From positions 62,001 to 126,000 of the forward strand of contig NZ_VTGY01000012.1 in assembly GCF_009729075.1 (NCBI RefSeq): a stretch of 64,000 bases of DNA, given 5' to 3'. The notes below the pieces were generated by a model. It did no database searches. It was given only the letters and a program-made list of their open reading frames with translations, and had not been told where the DNA came from. Position 1 is the first letter of the stretch, and every line of letters starts with the position of its first letter. Both the position numbers and the translations under genes were made by a program. This DNA comes from Mycolicibacterium sp. CBMA 226 (GTDB lineage: Bacteria; Actinomycetota; Actinomycetes; Mycobacteriales; Mycobacteriaceae). Below, piece by piece: positions 34,850-50,459 of the stretch.

Positions 34850-35860
34850 ATGGCTGAACTCAGGCTGGGATACAAGGCGTCGGCGGAGCAGTTCGCGCCA
34901 CGTGAACTCGTCGAGCTGGCGGTGGCCGCCGAAGCGGCGGGCATGGACAGTGCCACCGTCAGTGATCACTTCCAGCCGTGGCGTCATACCGGTGGCCACG
35001 CACCGTTCTCCCTGGCCTGGATGACCGCGGTGGGGGAGCGCACGGAGCGGCTGATCCTGGGTACCTCGGTGCTGACCCCGACGTTCCGCTACAACCCGGC
35101 CGTCGTCGCGCAGGCGTTCGCGACCATGGGCTGCCTGTACCCGGACCGGATTTTCCTGGGCATCGGCACCGGTGAGGCGCTCAACGAGATCGCCACCGGT
35201 TATGAAGGTGAATGGCCCGAGTTCAAGGAGCGCTACGCGCGGCTGCGTGAGTCGGTGCGCCTGATGCGTGAGCTGTGGCTCGGTGACCGCGTCGACTTCG
35301 AGGGCGAGTACTACAAGACCAAGGGCGCCTCGATCTACGACGTGCCCGAGGGTGGCATCCCGATCTACATCGCCGCGGGCGGGCCGCAGGTGGCCAAGTA
35401 CGCGGGCCGCGCCGGCGACGGTTTCATCTGCACGTCCGGCAAGGGCGAAGAGCTGTACAAGGACAAGCTGATCCCGGCCATGCGCGAGGGTGCCGAAGCG
35501 GCGGGTAAGAATCCCGACGACATCGACCGGATGATCGAGATCAAGATCTCGTATGACCCGGATCCCGCTCTGGCTCTGGAGAACACCCGGTTCTGGGCGC
35601 CGCTGTCGTTGACGGCCGAGCAGAAGCACTCCATCGACGACCCCATCGAGATGGAGGCGGCCGCCGATGCGCTGCCCATCGAGCAGGTCGCCAAGCGCTG
35701 GATCGTGGCCTCGGACCCGGACGAAGCCGTCGAGAAGGTCAAGCAGTACGTCGACTGGGGCCTGAACCACCTGGTGTTCCACGACCCCCGGCAGGACCAG
35801 CGCCGCTTCCTGGAGCTGTTCAAGACCGACCTGGAGCCGCGCCTGCGCAAGCTCGCCTGA
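34850..35860 (+). CDS. fgd1: F420-dependent glucose-6-phosphate dehydrogenase
   Basis: A 336-residue TIM-barrel LLM-family enzyme, the exact length I recall for M. tuberculosis FGD1. It oxidises glucose-6-phosphate to 6-phosphogluconolactone with reduction of F420 and is the main source of reduced F420 in mycobacteria. The sequence opens [16 protein letters not shown] and has [19 protein letters not shown] near residue 36 and [15 protein letters not shown] near 105. I chose the ATG at 34850, with AGGAACGGAA before it. pta and ackA follow. Confidence 0.96.
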   Translation: MAELRLGYKASAEQFAPRELVELAVAAEAAGMDSATVSDHFQPWRHTGGHAPFSLAWMTAVGERTERLILGTSVLTPTFRYNPAVVAQAFATMGCLYPDRIFLGIGTGEALNEIATGYEGEWPEFKERYARLRESVRLMRELWLGDRVDFEGEYYKTKGASIYDVPEGGIPIYIAAGGPQVAKYAGRAGDGFICTSGKGEELYKDKLIPAMREGAEAAGKNPDDIDRMIEIKISYDPDPALALENTRFWAPLSLTAEQKHSIDDPIEMEAAADALPIEQVAKRWIVASDPDEAVEKVKQYVDWGLNHLVFHDPRQDQRRFLELFKTDLEPRLRKLA

Positions 35861-35889
35861 CGGCGGGGTTGGCTCGGTAGGCTGACGCC

Positions 35890-37989
35890 GTGCCAGACGC
35901 CACCGAAACATGGTCTTCGCGCAAGCGCTCATCCGCGATCTACATCGCCTCGCCTGAAGGCGACACCGGTAAGTCGACCGTTGCGCTAGGGCTGTTGCAC
36001 CGGCTGGCGGCCACGGTCGCCAATGTCGGGGTGTTCCGTCCGATTGTGCGCGCGGGGACCGACCGCGACTACATCCTCGAGTTGTTGCTCGCGCACAGCA
36101 CGGCCGGGTTGGACTACGACGACTGCGCCGGGGTCACCTATCAGCAGTTGCACGACGATCCGGATGCCGCGATCGCGGACATCGTCGACCGGTATCACCG
36201 CGTGGCGGACAAATGCGGTGCGGTGGTGATAGTCGGCAGCGACTACACCGACGTCGCCTCGCCCAGCGAGCTGTCGATGAACGCCCGCATCGCGGTGAAT
36301 CTCGGTGCACCGGTGCTGCTTTCGGTGCGCGCCGCGAATCGCACCCCGGCCGAGGTGGCTCACGTGGTGGAGCTGTGCCTTGCCGAGCTCGCGGCCCAGC
36401 ACGCGCACACCGCTGCGGTGGTCGCCAACCGGTGCGCGCCGGACGAGCTCGCCGACGTGGCCGCCGCGCTGCAGCGGTTCACGCCGAAAAGCTATGTGCT
36501 GCCGGAGGAGCCCCTGCTGGCCGCGCCGACGGTGGCGGAGTTGCGGGACGCGGTGCAGGGCACGTTGATCAGTGGTGACGAGGAGCTACTGACCCGCGAG
36601 GTCATGGGCATGATGGTCGCCGGCATGACGGCTGAGCACTGCCTGGAACGGCTGCGGGATGCCATGGCCGTCATCACTCCGGGCGACCGGTCGGACGTGG
36701 TCCTGGCCATTGCCAGCGCCCATGCGGCGGAGGGTTTTCCGTCGATCTCGTGCCTGATCCTCAACGGCGGTCTGACGTTGCATCCGTCGATCGCGAAACT
36801 GGTTGCGGGCCTTGGCCTGCGGCTGCCGATCGTGGCCACCGATCTGGGCACCTACGACGCCGCCCGTGCCGCGTCGACAGCCAAGGGCCGGGTGACGGCC
36901 ACGTCGCTGCGCAAGGTCGACACCGCGCTGGCCTTGATGGACGAACACGTCGACGTCGCGGATCTGCTTGCCCAGCTGGCGGTTCCGATCCCGTCGGTGG
37001 TCACGCCGCAGATGTTCACGCACCAGCTGCAGGACCGGGCCCGGGCCGACCGCAGGCGCATCGTGTTGCCAGAAGGCGACGACGACCGGATTCTGCGGGC
37101 GGCAAGCCGGCTGCTCGCGCGTTCGGTCGCCGACCTCACGATCCTCGGGGACGAGCCGACGGTTCGGGCGCGGGCGGCCGAGCTGGGCCTGGACCTGTCG
37201 GCTGCCGTGGTGCTCAATCCGCGCACCAGCGAACTGTGCGACCAGTTCGCGGCGCAATACGCCGAACTGCGGAAGAAGAAGGGTGTCACCCTCGAACAGG
37301 CCCGCGAGATCATCCACGACGTCTCCTATTTCGGCACCATGTTGGTGCAAAACAACATGGTGGACGGCATGGTGTCCGGCGCCGCGCACACCACGGCGCA
37401 CACCGTGCGCCCGGCGTTCGAGATCATCCGTACGGCACCGGGCATCTCGACGGTGTCGAGCATCTTCCTGATGTGTCTGGCTGACCGGGTGCTGGCCTAC
37501 GGCGACTGCGCGATCGTGCCGGACCCGACTTCCGAGCAGCTGGCCGACATCGCGATCAGTTCGGCACAGACCGCCGCACAGTTCGGGATCGAGCCGCGCG
37601 TGGCGATGCTGTCCTACTCGACCGGCGACTCAGGAACCGGTGCCGACGTCGACAAGGTCAGGGCGGCAACGGAACTGGTCCGTAAGCGGGCCCCGGAGCT
37701 GTTGGTTGAAGGACCCATCCAGTACGACGCTGCCGTGGAACCCTCGGTGGCCGCGACCAAGATGCCGGATTCTCCGGTGGCCGGCCGCGCGACGGTGCTG
37801 ATCTTCCCGGACCTGAACACCGGCAACAACACCTACAAGGCCGTGCAGCGCAGCGCCGGTGCCATCGCGATCGGTCCGGTACTGCAGGGGCTGAACAAAC
37901 CGGTGAACGATCTGTCGCGCGGTGCGCTGGTGGAGGACATCGTGAACACCGTCGCGATCACGGCGATCCAGGCACAGGGGGCGAAATGA
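35890..37989 (+). CDS. pta: Phosphate acetyltransferase (long form)
   Basis: A 699-residue enzyme that converts acetyl-CoA and phosphate to acetyl phosphate. Domains in order: a P-loop-like BioD/AAA domain ([16 protein letters not shown] near residue 20), a DRTGG-like middle domain, and the catalytic PTA domain from about 385 ([14 protein letters not shown], then [19 protein letters not shown] near 495 and [14 protein letters not shown] near 573). The GTG at 35890 lies six bases after TAGGCT, so it also has its own leaderless promoter. Its stop overlaps the ackA start by 4 bases. Confidence 0.96.
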   Translation: MPDATETWSSRKRSSAIYIASPEGDTGKSTVALGLLHRLAATVANVGVFRPIVRAGTDRDYILELLLAHSTAGLDYDDCAGVTYQQLHDDPDAAIADIVDRYHRVADKCGAVVIVGSDYTDVASPSELSMNARIAVNLGAPVLLSVRAANRTPAEVAHVVELCLAELAAQHAHTAAVVANRCAPDELADVAAALQRFTPKSYVLPEEPLLAAPTVAELRDAVQGTLISGDEELLTREVMGMMVAGMTAEHCLERLRDAMAVITPGDRSDVVLAIASAHAAEGFPSISCLILNGGLTLHPSIAKLVAGLGLRLPIVATDLGTYDAARAASTAKGRVTATSLRKVDTALALMDEHVDVADLLAQLAVPIPSVVTPQMFTHQLQDRARADRRRIVLPEGDDDRILRAASRLLARSVADLTILGDEPTVRARAAELGLDLSAAVVLNPRTSELCDQFAAQYAELRKKKGVTLEQAREIIHDVSYFGTMLVQNNMVDGMVSGAAHTTAHTVRPAFEIIRTAPGISTVSSIFLMCLADRVLAYGDCAIVPDPTSEQLADIAISSAQTAAQFGIEPRVAMLSYSTGDSGTGADVDKVRAATELVRKRAPELLVEGPIQYDAAVEPSVAATKMPDSPVAGRATVLIFPDLNTGNNTYKAVQRSAGAIAIGPVLQGLNKPVNDLSRGALVEDIVNTVAITAIQAQGAK

Positions 37990-39110
37990 GTCGGCCGGTC
38001 CTGGTGCTCAACTCCGGCTCTTCCTCGGTGAAATACCGTCTGGTGCAGCCAGATTCGGGTGAATCCCTGGTCGACGGCATCGTCGAACGCGTCGTGGACT
38101 ACCGCGCTGCCCTGCAGCAGGTGTTCGACGCCGTCGCCTCCGTGGGCGTCTCCACCGACGACGTGATGGCCGTCGGGCACCGCGTGGTGCACGGCGGGCG
38201 GCAGTTCTACCGGCCCACGTTGATCGACGACGCACTGGTCGCCAAGCTCGCCGAGCTCGCCCCGCTGGCGCCGCTGCACAATCCGCCCGCCGTGCTGGGC
38301 ATCACCGAGGCCCGCGCGCTTCTGCCCGGTGTGCCCCACGTCGCGGTCTTCGACACGGCCTTCTTCCACGATCTACCGGCGGCCGCCGCCGAGTACGCGA
38401 TCGACCGGAATGTGGCCGAGAAGTGGCACATTCGGCGGTACGGCTTCCACGGCACGTCACACCAGTATGTGAGCGAGCAGGCCGCACAGTTCCTGGGCCT
38501 GCCCCTCGAATCGGTGAATCAGATTGTCCTGCACCTGGGTAACGGGGCGTCGGCCTCGGCGATCGCCGGCGGTCGGCCCATCGACACCTCCATGGGGATG
38601 ACGCCCATGGAGGGTCTGGTGATGGGCACCCGATCCGGCGACGTCGACCCCGGCATCATCATGTACCTGTCGCGCACCGCCGGAATGTCCGTCGACGACA
38701 TCGACGTCATGCTGAACCGCCACTCGGGCGTATCGGGGCTGGGCGGTGAGACCGACTTCCGTGAGTTGCACAAGCGCATGGATGACGGAGATGCGGCGGC
38801 CAAGCTCGCCTACGACGTCTACATCCACCGGCTGCGCAAGTACATCGGCGGCTACGTGGCGCTGCTGGGCGGGGCCGACGTCATCAGCTTCACCGCGGGG
38901 GTGGGAGAGAACGACGCCGCCGTTCGCCGTGACGCGCTCGCTGGGTTGTTGGCGCTCGGGATCGAGGTCGACGAGGATCGCAACCTCTCCGCGAACCGCG
39001 GAGCGCGCCGGATTTCGACGGACACCTCGCCGGTGAGCGTGCTGGTCATCCCCACCAACGAGGAACTGGCCATCGCGCGGGCGTGTGTCGATGTCTGTCA
39101 GGTGGCCTGA
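37986..39110 (+). CDS. ackA: Acetate kinase
   Basis: A 374-residue kinase that makes ATP and acetate from acetyl phosphate, or the reverse. Visible are [15 protein letters not shown] at the N-terminus, FHGTSHQYV near residue 156, [15 protein letters not shown] near 182 and [10 protein letters not shown] near 302. It overlaps pta by ATGA, so both are translated together. With Pta it forms the acetate overflow and assimilation pathway. Confidence 0.97.
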   Translation: MSRPVLVLNSGSSSVKYRLVQPDSGESLVDGIVERVVDYRAALQQVFDAVASVGVSTDDVMAVGHRVVHGGRQFYRPTLIDDALVAKLAELAPLAPLHNPPAVLGITEARALLPGVPHVAVFDTAFFHDLPAAAAEYAIDRNVAEKWHIRRYGFHGTSHQYVSEQAAQFLGLPLESVNQIVLHLGNGASASAIAGGRPIDTSMGMTPMEGLVMGTRSGDVDPGIIMYLSRTAGMSVDDIDVMLNRHSGVSGLGGETDFRELHKRMDDGDAAAKLAYDVYIHRLRKYIGGYVALLGGADVISFTAGVGENDAAVRRDALAGLLALGIEVDEDRNLSANRGARRISTDTSPVSVLVIPTNEELAIARACVDVCQVA

Positions 39111-39146
39111 AGGAACCTGCCAGGATTGGGGCGTAGCTTGCGCCTC

Positions 39147-40040
39147 GTGTCGCTACTGACCGGGAGGTTCGACCCCGTAGCCGTCGCGCTGATGCTGCTC
39201 GGTATCAGTGCCGTCCTCTGGGCGCATCGACGGGTCTCGGTGCCTAGGGCGCAGCTGTGGTGCTTCGGTATCGCAATCGTGGTCTGGGCGGTGTCGACGC
39301 TCAGCGCGGTCGCGGTCTACGCGCCGGCGCTGTTCTGGTTGCGCGCGCTTCAGGTCCTGCTCTTGCTGTACGTGGTGCCGTTCTTCCTGGCGCTGAGCCG
39401 GCCGGTGGCCTCGGTGCGCGCGGCGCTCGGCCCGGCTGCGCAGGCACGTGTCGACGCGGTGCTGAATTCCGTTGCCGCGCGGGTGGTCCTGTCTCCGCCG
39501 GTGACGTCCCTGCTGATGCTGGCGACGCCGTGGCTGTTGTACCTGACGCCCTGGTACGTCGCTTCGATGACCGGGCCGCTCGCGTCCCTGACGCGACTTG
39601 TGCTGCTGGGCATCGGTTTCGGCTACTTCTACGCGCGGTTGCAGGTCGACCCGGTGCCGCGGCGCTACCCGCCGCTGTTGTCCATTGGGATCAGCGTGGC
39701 CGAAGGTCTCGGCGACGGCATCCTGGGCCTCGTGCTGTGGCTGGGCCCGGTGATCGCGTACGACTACTACAGCGGGCTGCACCGCGACTTCGGGCCGAGC
39801 ATCCGCCAGGACCAGACGTACGGCGCCGGCATTCTGTGGATTCTGGGCGACGTGCTCGGGGTGCCGTTCATCCTGCTGCTGATGCGGGCCCTGGGTTCTG
39901 ATGAACGGCGGAAAGCGGCGGAGGTCGATGCCGAGCTGGATGCCGCCGCCCCCGTCGCCGACTCTGAACTGGAGGCCGAGCCGCCGTCGACCGGCTTGTG
40001 GTGGGAGAACGATCCGCAGCTGCGTGACCGCTACCGCTGA
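39147..40040 (+). CDS. Cytochrome c oxidase assembly (CtaG-like) membrane protein
   Basis: About 297 residues with seven or so membrane helices, and an end region IRQDQTYGAGILWILGDVLGVPFILLL that resembles the caa3-type CtaG family. That family helps copper insertion into cytochrome oxidase; whether this one does is inference. I chose the GTG at 39147, seven bases after TAGCTT; a TTG at 39126 is also in frame. A charged cytosolic tail follows residue 250. It converges on pknG. Confidence 0.72.
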   Translation: MSLLTGRFDPVAVALMLLGISAVLWAHRRVSVPRAQLWCFGIAIVVWAVSTLSAVAVYAPALFWLRALQVLLLLYVVPFFLALSRPVASVRAALGPAAQARVDAVLNSVAARVVLSPPVTSLLMLATPWLLYLTPWYVASMTGPLASLTRLVLLGIGFGYFYARLQVDPVPRRYPPLLSIGISVAEGLGDGILGLVLWLGPVIAYDYYSGLHRDFGPSIRQDQTYGAGILWILGDVLGVPFILLLMRALGSDERRKAAEVDAELDAAAPVADSELEAEPPSTGLWWENDPQLRDRYR

Positions 40041-40054
40041 GCCACCTCACCGCG

Positions 40055-43286
<3,232 letters not shown>

Positions 43287-43290
<4 letters not shown>

Positions 43291-44603
43291 CGGTATTCAC
43301 TCAACCTCGGCCACAGCCCGAGCGCCACCGCGACGGCCGCGGCAAGGCTGAGTGCCGCGGCACCGACCGTTGCCCCGGACAGTGCCTGGCGCCCGTTCAG
43401 GATGTCGCTGCGTAGCTGCTTGCGGCTTTCGTCGATGGCCTTGGAGAGGGCGTCGTCCAGCTTGTCGAAGGCCGGTGTTGAATCGTCTTCACTGGTGCCC
43501 AGCGCCACCTGCGTGGCGGACTGGTAATTGCCGGTGGAGATGTAGGCGTTGATCCGGTCGTCGGCGGCGCGCCAGCGGCGCACCAGCTGATCGGCGCCCT
43601 CCAGGTCCTTCTTGCCGATCGCGTCGGGGCGCCGCATGTAGTCACCCAGCTGCTGCTGGAGCGCGTCGATGCGGTGGTAGTACGACTGCTTGCGGACGCT
43701 CTCGTCGCCGCGCCGGATGAGGGACAGCGTTTCGTCGGCACGGGCCTGCTGCGCGGTGATGGCCATGCTCGTCACGGTTTGCAACGATGCCGCGGCGTTG
43801 CGGGCGTGGCGGGTGTCTGCGGTCGAGATGATGAGGGTGGCGCCGATCCAGATCGTCATGATCAGCACGGCCATGCCGCCGGCAACGAAACCGATGTTGA
43901 CGCGGCGGCGGGTGTGCCGGGCCAGCCAGCGGTTCGAGAAGAAGCCGAACATCAGCGTCGCCGCGACCACCAGGATCACCGGCGCGGGTACCTGTGACGA
44001 GCCGCTGGTCTCTGAGTTCACGCGCGCCGACGTGTTCTCGTAGAGCCGCTGCGCGTCGGGCAGAATCTGCGTCTGCATCAGCCACGACGCCTCCGACAGG
44101 TACGACGAACCGACCGGGTTACCCGCGCGGTTGTTGGTCCGGGCGGTTTCCACCAGCCCGGTGTAGACCGCCAACTCGGCGTTGATGCGCCCGAGCACCT
44201 GCACCATGCGTTCGTCGGTCAATCCGCTGGACGCCGCTGTGACGGCGACCGCCGCGTCGGTGATGGCCTGCTCGTAGCGTTGCCGGACGTCCTGGGGCTC
44301 GGAGCCTGCGATGAAGGCGGTGCCGGCGGCGGCGTCGGCGACGGACAGCGTGGTGTAGAGCTGGCCGGCGGCGAACGCGAGGGGTTCGGTGTGGTCGAGC
44401 ACCGTCGTCAGGGCCTGCTGGCGGGCATGGATCGTGGTCGAGGTGGCGAAGGCGCACGCGATGACCAGGCTGGCCAGCATCAACCCGATCAGCAGGATGC
44501 GGCCGGGCGTGGTCCACATGAACCACCATCGGGTGTGCGCGGCGCCGCCGGGCGACTGGGACACCACGGGCTCGGTCGAAGGGTGCGCCAACTCCACCGT
44601 CAC
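43287..44603 (-). CDS. GlnX-like membrane sensor protein (Rv0412c-like)
   Basis: A 438-residue membrane protein with four helices: near residue 38 (ILLIGLMLASLVIACAFA), 195 (VPAPVILVVAATLMFGFF), 225 (GFVAGGMAVLIMTIWIGATLI) and 410. Between them lie two long helical outer loops like chemoreceptor sensor domains. It is the proposed link between GlnH outside and PknG inside. I chose the GTG at 44603; the frame is open far upstream but overlaps mutT3 there. It overlaps glnH by 4 bases. Confidence 0.88.
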
Positions 44604-44747
44604 GTGTGCGCCGACCTCAACTTTCCTGACCCGCTGACCCTGTCGAAACTCGTTTAATAGAAGTCTAAGAGCTTGCGGCGCGTAGGGGGCGGATTCCCGG
44701 TCGGCCCGGTCCGCCAAATCTTCCGCGAACTCCCTATTGTGGGTTTC

Positions 44748-45233
44748 GTGCAGGGCGACGGTGACGGATGGGTGCTTGCGGCTGACGGCTCCCACTTCTG
44801 GGGTCGCCACGGCGCGGCCGGACTGCTGCTTCGGGCGCCGCAGCCAGGTGGCGGAGCGGCGGTGCTGCTGCAGTACCGCGCGCCATGGAGCCATCAAGGC
44901 GGTACCTGGGCACTTCCCGGTGGGGCGCGGGACAGCCACGAAACCGTCGAGGAAGCCGCGGTCCGCGAGGCCTACGAGGAAGCCGGCCTGCGTGCCGAGC
45001 AGCTGACGGTCCGGACGACGGTCGTCACCGCGACGGCGATCGGCGAGGTGTGGACGTACACCACGGTCATCGCGGACGCCTCCGAACAACTCGAGACGGT
45101 GCCCAACCGCGAGAGCGTCGAGCTGCGGTGGGTCTCCGAGGACGACGTCGCCTCGCTGCCGCTGCATCCCGGGTTCGCTGCCAGCTGGGAACGGTTGCGC
45201 AGCCTGACGGCGGCTATCCCGCTCGGTTCGTAG
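44748..45233 (+). CDS. mutT3: Nudix hydrolase (MutT3-like)
   Basis: A 161-residue Nudix protein. The Nudix box [18 protein letters not shown], continuing YEEAGL, is at about residues 58-81 with all metal-binding Glu residues. It hydrolyses nucleoside diphosphate derivatives, possibly oxidised nucleotides. The GTG at 44748 lies seven bases after TATTGT; longer starts would reach into the promoter of the divergent operon. The name rests on position next to the pknG operon and thiE. It overlaps the convergent thiE by 20 bases. Confidence 0.85.
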   Translation: MQGDGDGWVLAADGSHFWGRHGAAGLLLRAPQPGGGAAVLLQYRAPWSHQGGTWALPGGARDSHETVEEAAVREAYEEAGLRAEQLTVRTTVVTATAIGEVWTYTTVIADASEQLETVPNRESVELRWVSEDDVASLPLHPGFAASWERLRSLTAAIPLGS

Positions 45234-45891
45234 GCAGCGCCTGCTTGAGGGCCCGGGCCGCCGCGGCCGGATCCTCGGCCGCGGTGATCGCGCGGACGAC
45301 CACGATGCGGCGGGCGCCGGCCGCCACCACCTCGGGGACACGGGCGAGGTCGATGCCACCGATGGCGAACCAGGGTTTGTCGGTTCCAGATGCCGCGGCA
45401 GCGCGGACCAGGTCCAGCCCGGGCGCGGTACGTCCCGGCTTGGTCGGCGTCGGCCAGCACGGGCCGACGCAGAAGTAGTCGACGTCCTCGGTCACGGAGA
45501 CGGCCAGTTGTTGCTCGTCGTGGGTGGACCGGCCGAACAGCGGATCGGGCCCCACGATTTCGCGGGCCAGGGCCAGCGGCAGGTCATCCTGGCCCAGGTG
45601 CAGCACGTCAGCGTGTGCACCGCGGGCGATGTCGGCCCGGTCGTTCACCGCGAACAGCGCGCCATGCCGCCGCGCCGCGTCGGCCAGCACCTCCAGCGCC
45701 TCGAGTTCCTGTTTGGCCTCCAGCGGGCCGAACTGGGATTCGCCGGCCGAGCCCTTGTCCCGCAACTGGATGATGTCCACGCCGCCGGCGAGGGCCGCGT
45801 CGGCGAACTCGGCCAGGTCGCCGCGCTCCCGGCGCGCGTCGGTACACAGATAGAGGGTCGCGGACTGCAGACGCTGGGTGGCTTTAGGCAC
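45214..45891 (-). CDS. thiE: Thiamine-phosphate synthase
   Basis: A 225-residue TIM barrel that joins the pyrimidine pyrophosphate and thiazole phosphate into thiamine phosphate. Visible are [13 protein letters not shown] near residue 44, AVNDRADIA near 83, LHLGQDDLP near 98, [10 protein letters not shown] near 117 and PWFAIGGID near 174. The GTG at 45891 lies six bases after TACCGT, a leaderless promoter that is face to face with the thiO promoter. No riboswitch precedes it. Confidence 0.95.
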   Translation of the reverse strand: MPKATQRLQSATLYLCTDARRERGDLAEFADAALAGGVDIIQLRDKGSAGESQFGPLEAKQELEALEVLADAARRHGALFAVNDRADIARGAHADVLHLGQDDLPLALAREIVGPDPLFGRSTHDEQQLAVSVTEDVDYFCVGPCWPTPTKPGRTAPGLDLVRAAAASGTDKPWFAIGGIDLARVPEVVAAGARRIVVVRAITAAEDPAAAARALKQALPTNRAG

Positions 45892-45897
45892 AGCGCG

Positions 45898-45914
45898 ACG
45901 GTAGCGACTACCGT
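45898..45914. promoter_or_regulatory. Face-to-face -10 boxes of thiE and thiO
   Basis: ACGGTAG and CTACCGT form an inverted repeat around CGA. The left arm read leftward and the right arm read rightward each give a TACCGT -10 box, for thiE and for the thiO leader. The boxes are only 5 bases apart, so two RNA polymerases could not bind together. On the minus strand TTGCGG lies 16 bases before the thiE box. Confidence 0.6.
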
Positions 45915-45925
45915 GGACGCCGCAA

Positions 45926-46012
45926 CACGGGAGTCCCAGGACCGGGGGCTGAGAGTGGGGTCGTCCTACCCTTACCGTCACACCTGATCCGGATCATGCC
46001 GGCGAAGGGAGA
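45926..46012 (+). ncRNA. TPP riboswitch before thiO
   Basis: The thi-box consensus is complete: CGGGAGTCCC, GGGGCTGAGAG (45944-45954), ACCCTTACC (45968-45976), then CACCTGATCCGGATCATGCC and GGCGAAGGGAG. The last part merges into the thiO ribosome site (GGGAGAGGG), and the ATG follows at 46016. TPP binding should therefore hide the ribosome site and block translation of the thiOSG string. Confidence 0.93.
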
Positions 46013-46015
46013 GGG

Positions 46016-47034
46016 ATGATCGTGCCGGCCGACATAGCCGTAATTGGCGGTGGCGTCATCGGTCTGGCCGTGGCGCGCCGTGCGGCGCTGGACGGGTGGT
46101 CGGTGCGCGTGCACCGGACCGAGTCGTTCGGTGCCTCGTGGGTGGCCGGCGGCATGCTCGCACCGCACTCCGAGGGCTGGCCCGGGGAACAGGACCAGTT
46201 GCAGCTGGGGCTGGACTCCCTGGCGTTGTGGCATGACGGTTTCCTCGATGGTCTGCCCGACGACGTGGTGACGGCCCGCGACTCACTGGTGGTGGCGGTC
46301 GACCGGGCCGATGCGGCCGACGTCCGCACCGTCGCCGAGTGGCTCGCCGCGCAGGGACATCCCGTGACGGTGACCACCGCCGCACGCGATGTCGAACCGC
46401 TGCTGGCGCAAGGGATTCGGCACGGCTTCCGGGCGGAAACCGAACTGGCCGTGGACAACCGGCTGGTGGTCGAGGGGCTGATCGCGCACTGCGACCGCCT
46501 GGGTGTGCGATGGGCCGGGCCGGTCGAGTCACTCGAGCAGACGCGCGATGCCGATATCACCGTGCTGGCCAACGGGATCGACGCCCCGGCGCTCTGGCCC
46601 GGCCTGCCGGTACGTCCGGTGAAAGGCGAGATTCTGCGACTACGGTGGCGCAAGGGGTGTATGCCGGTGCCGCAGCGGGTGATTCGTGCTCGCGTGCACG
46701 GTCGGCAGGTCTATCTGGTGCCCCGTGCGGACGGTGTCGTCGCGGGGGCCACCCAGTACGAGCACGGCCGCGATACCGCGCCCGCCGTCACCGGCGTGCG
46801 TGACATCCTTGACGACGCGTGCGCCGTGATACCCGCGCTCGGCGAATACGAACTGGCCGAATGCGCTGCGGGACTGCGGCCGATGACCCCGGACGGCCTG
46901 CCGATCGTGGGCTGGCTCGACGACCGCACCCTGTCGGCGACGGGACACGGACGGAACGGCTTCCTGCTGGCCGCGTGGACCGCACAACGGATTTCAGAAC
47001 TGTTGGCCGGTGATGTGAAAGAGAAGGTGGCACT

Positions 47035-47041
<7 letters not shown>
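46016..47041 (+). CDS. thiO: Glycine oxidase ThiO
   Basis: A 341-residue FAD enzyme that oxidises glycine to the imine used for the thiazole ring. IAVIGGGVIGLAVARRAALDG (residues 7-27) is the FAD GxGxxG, GMLAPHSEGWP follows near 48, and the DAO C-terminal region ends ATGHGRNGFLLA near 310. Translation is under the TPP riboswitch. It overlaps thiS by 7 bases. Length matches mycobacterial ThiO. Confidence 0.95.
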
Positions 47042-48758
<1,717 letters not shown>

Positions 48759-48762
<4 letters not shown>

Positions 48763-49661
48763 TCCAACTGAGCGGCTTGACAAAGGATTTCGGCCGAACG
48801 AGAGCCGTCGATGACCTGACGTGCACCGTCGAGCCGGGCGTCGTCACCGGATTTCTCGGCCCCAACGGCGCCGGCAAGTCCACCACGATGCGGATGATCG
48901 TCGGGCTGGACCGGCCGACGGCCGGTACCGCCACCGTGCTGGGTAAGCGGTACCGGGACCTCGCATCGCCGTTGCGCAGTGTCGGTGCCCTGCTCGATGC
49001 CCGCCAGGTACATCCGAACCGGACGGCCCGGGCCCACCTGCGGTGGGTGGCCGCCGCCAATCGGTTGCCTGCGACCAGGGTCGACGAGGTGCTCGAACTC
49101 GTGGGTCTGGGCGAGGTGGCGAACAAGCAGGCAGGGGCGTTCTCACTGGGTATGTCGCAGCGGCTCGGCATCGCGGCCGCGCTGCTCGGCGATCCCGAGG
49201 TCCTGTTGTTCGACGAACCTGTCAACGGCCTGGACCCCGAAGGCATCCGCTGGGTTCGCACCTTGATGCGCGGACTGGCTGCCGAGGGCCGCACCGTGCT
49301 GGTGTCGAGTCATCTGCTGGCCGAGATGGCGAACACCGCGGATCGATTGGTGGTCATCGGTCGCGGTCGGCTGATCGCCGCGACCACCATGGCCGAGTTC
49401 GTGGCCCGAGCCGGGCACGGGGTGGTCCGAGCCCGTAGCCCGCATCTCGAGCGGCTGCGGGAAGTGTTGACCGCGCAGGGTGTTTCGGTGCAGTGCGAGG
49501 GCGAAGTGCTGACGGTGACCGATTGTCCGCCGGAACGAGTCGGGGAACTGGCCGCGGCCCACGGCATCACCCTGCACGAGCTCAGCTCACGACAGGTGTC
49601 GCTGGAGGATGCCTATCTGCAGCTGACCGACGGCGCTGTCGATTATCGGTCGGTTTCCTGA
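48759..49661 (+). CDS. ABC transporter ATP-binding protein
   Basis: A 300-residue ATPase. Walker A GPNGAGKST near residue 34, signature FSLGMSQRLGIA near 130, Walker B VLLFDEPVNGLDPEG near 148 and the switch His in SSHLLAEM near 185. The C-terminal 90 residues match the CcmA/NatA type of exporters. It starts inside the previous stop and ends at the permease start, so the three are translated as a unit. Confidence 0.93.
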
Positions 49662-50407
49662 TGCTCGCGACGCTGAACGCCGAACGCATCAAACTGCAGT
49701 CCACCCGCGCGCCCGTGTGGACGACGCTGACGGTTGCCGTGTTGAGCCTCGGGTTTGCGGCCATCCAAGCCGGGGGCATGCCGTACAGCTACCTGCCACC
49801 AGAGCGAGCTGCCCTCGGGGTGAGCATGTTCGGCGTTCCCGTGTTGATGATCTTGTCGGCGTTGTCGGTGACAGGTGAATTCCGCACCGGCATGATTCGC
49901 ACGACATTTCTGGCCACGCCCCGCCGTGGTGTGGTGCTCACGGCGAAAGCCGCGATCGCCGCGGCGTTTTCCGGCGTCGTCACCGCGGTCATGATGGTCG
50001 GCGCCATCGGGTTGGCGCGGTCGCTGCTGTCCAGCGAGCGCGCTGGACAACTCGATCTGTCGGGGTCGGAGGTCTGGCGCGCAGTCGGAGCCACCAGCCT
50101 GTACGCGGTGCTCGGGTCGGTGTTGGCGGTCGCGCTGGGTGCTCTGGTGCGCCATACCGCGGGAGTGGTCGCTGTGCTGGTGCTGATGCCGTTCGTCGTG
50201 GAGCCGCTGATCGGCACGATTCCGCAGATCGGCGGCCGTGTCGGACCTTTGCTGCCCTTCGCCAACGCCTCCACGTTCACCAAAACTCCCTGGTTCCAGA
50301 CGTTCACGATGTGGTGGGGCCCAGTCGGCGCCGCGTTGTACTTCGCCGCGGTGGTGGCAACGGTGTTCGCCATCGCCCTCGTGACGCTGGTTCAGCGAGA
50401 TCCGTGA
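49661..50407 (+). CDS. ABC-2 type transporter permease
   Basis: A 248-residue membrane protein with about six helices. The segment VTGEFRTGMIRTTFLATPRRGVVLTAK near residue 65 is typical of ABC-2 permeases (the GEYR..T block). It partners the preceding ATPase as an exporter. The substrate is unknown; bacitracin- or antibiotic-type export and membrane-stress roles are known for similar pairs. Its ATG overlaps the previous stop by one base. Confidence 0.88.
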   Translation: MLATLNAERIKLQSTRAPVWTTLTVAVLSLGFAAIQAGGMPYSYLPPERAALGVSMFGVPVLMILSALSVTGEFRTGMIRTTFLATPRRGVVLTAKAAIAAAFSGVVTAVMMVGAIGLARSLLSSERAGQLDLSGSEVWRAVGATSLYAVLGSVLAVALGALVRHTAGVVAVLVLMPFVVEPLIGTIPQIGGRVGPLLPFANASTFTKTPWFQTFTMWWGPVGAALYFAAVVATVFAIALVTLVQRDP

Positions 50408-50459
50408 CAATGGCGCTGACGCGCCCTCGCGTGGACGCGTTCACGCTACGGTGGTGCCC

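Noticed and set aside
34583-35932. A 449-codon leftward frame over fgd1
   Set aside because: It is antisense to the well-supported F420-dependent dehydrogenase and has no family resemblance. High GC content keeps antisense frames open.
44604-45359. A 250-codon N-terminal extension of the Rv0412c-like protein
   Set aside because: It is antisense to mutT3 and part of thiE. The membrane protein begins near residue 1 of the shorter frame, with a good match in length to the known family member.
45898-45914. The thiE / thiO inverted repeat as a protein-binding operator
   Set aside because: Each arm is explained as a -10 box, and TPP control is already supplied by the riboswitch. A protein site is not needed.
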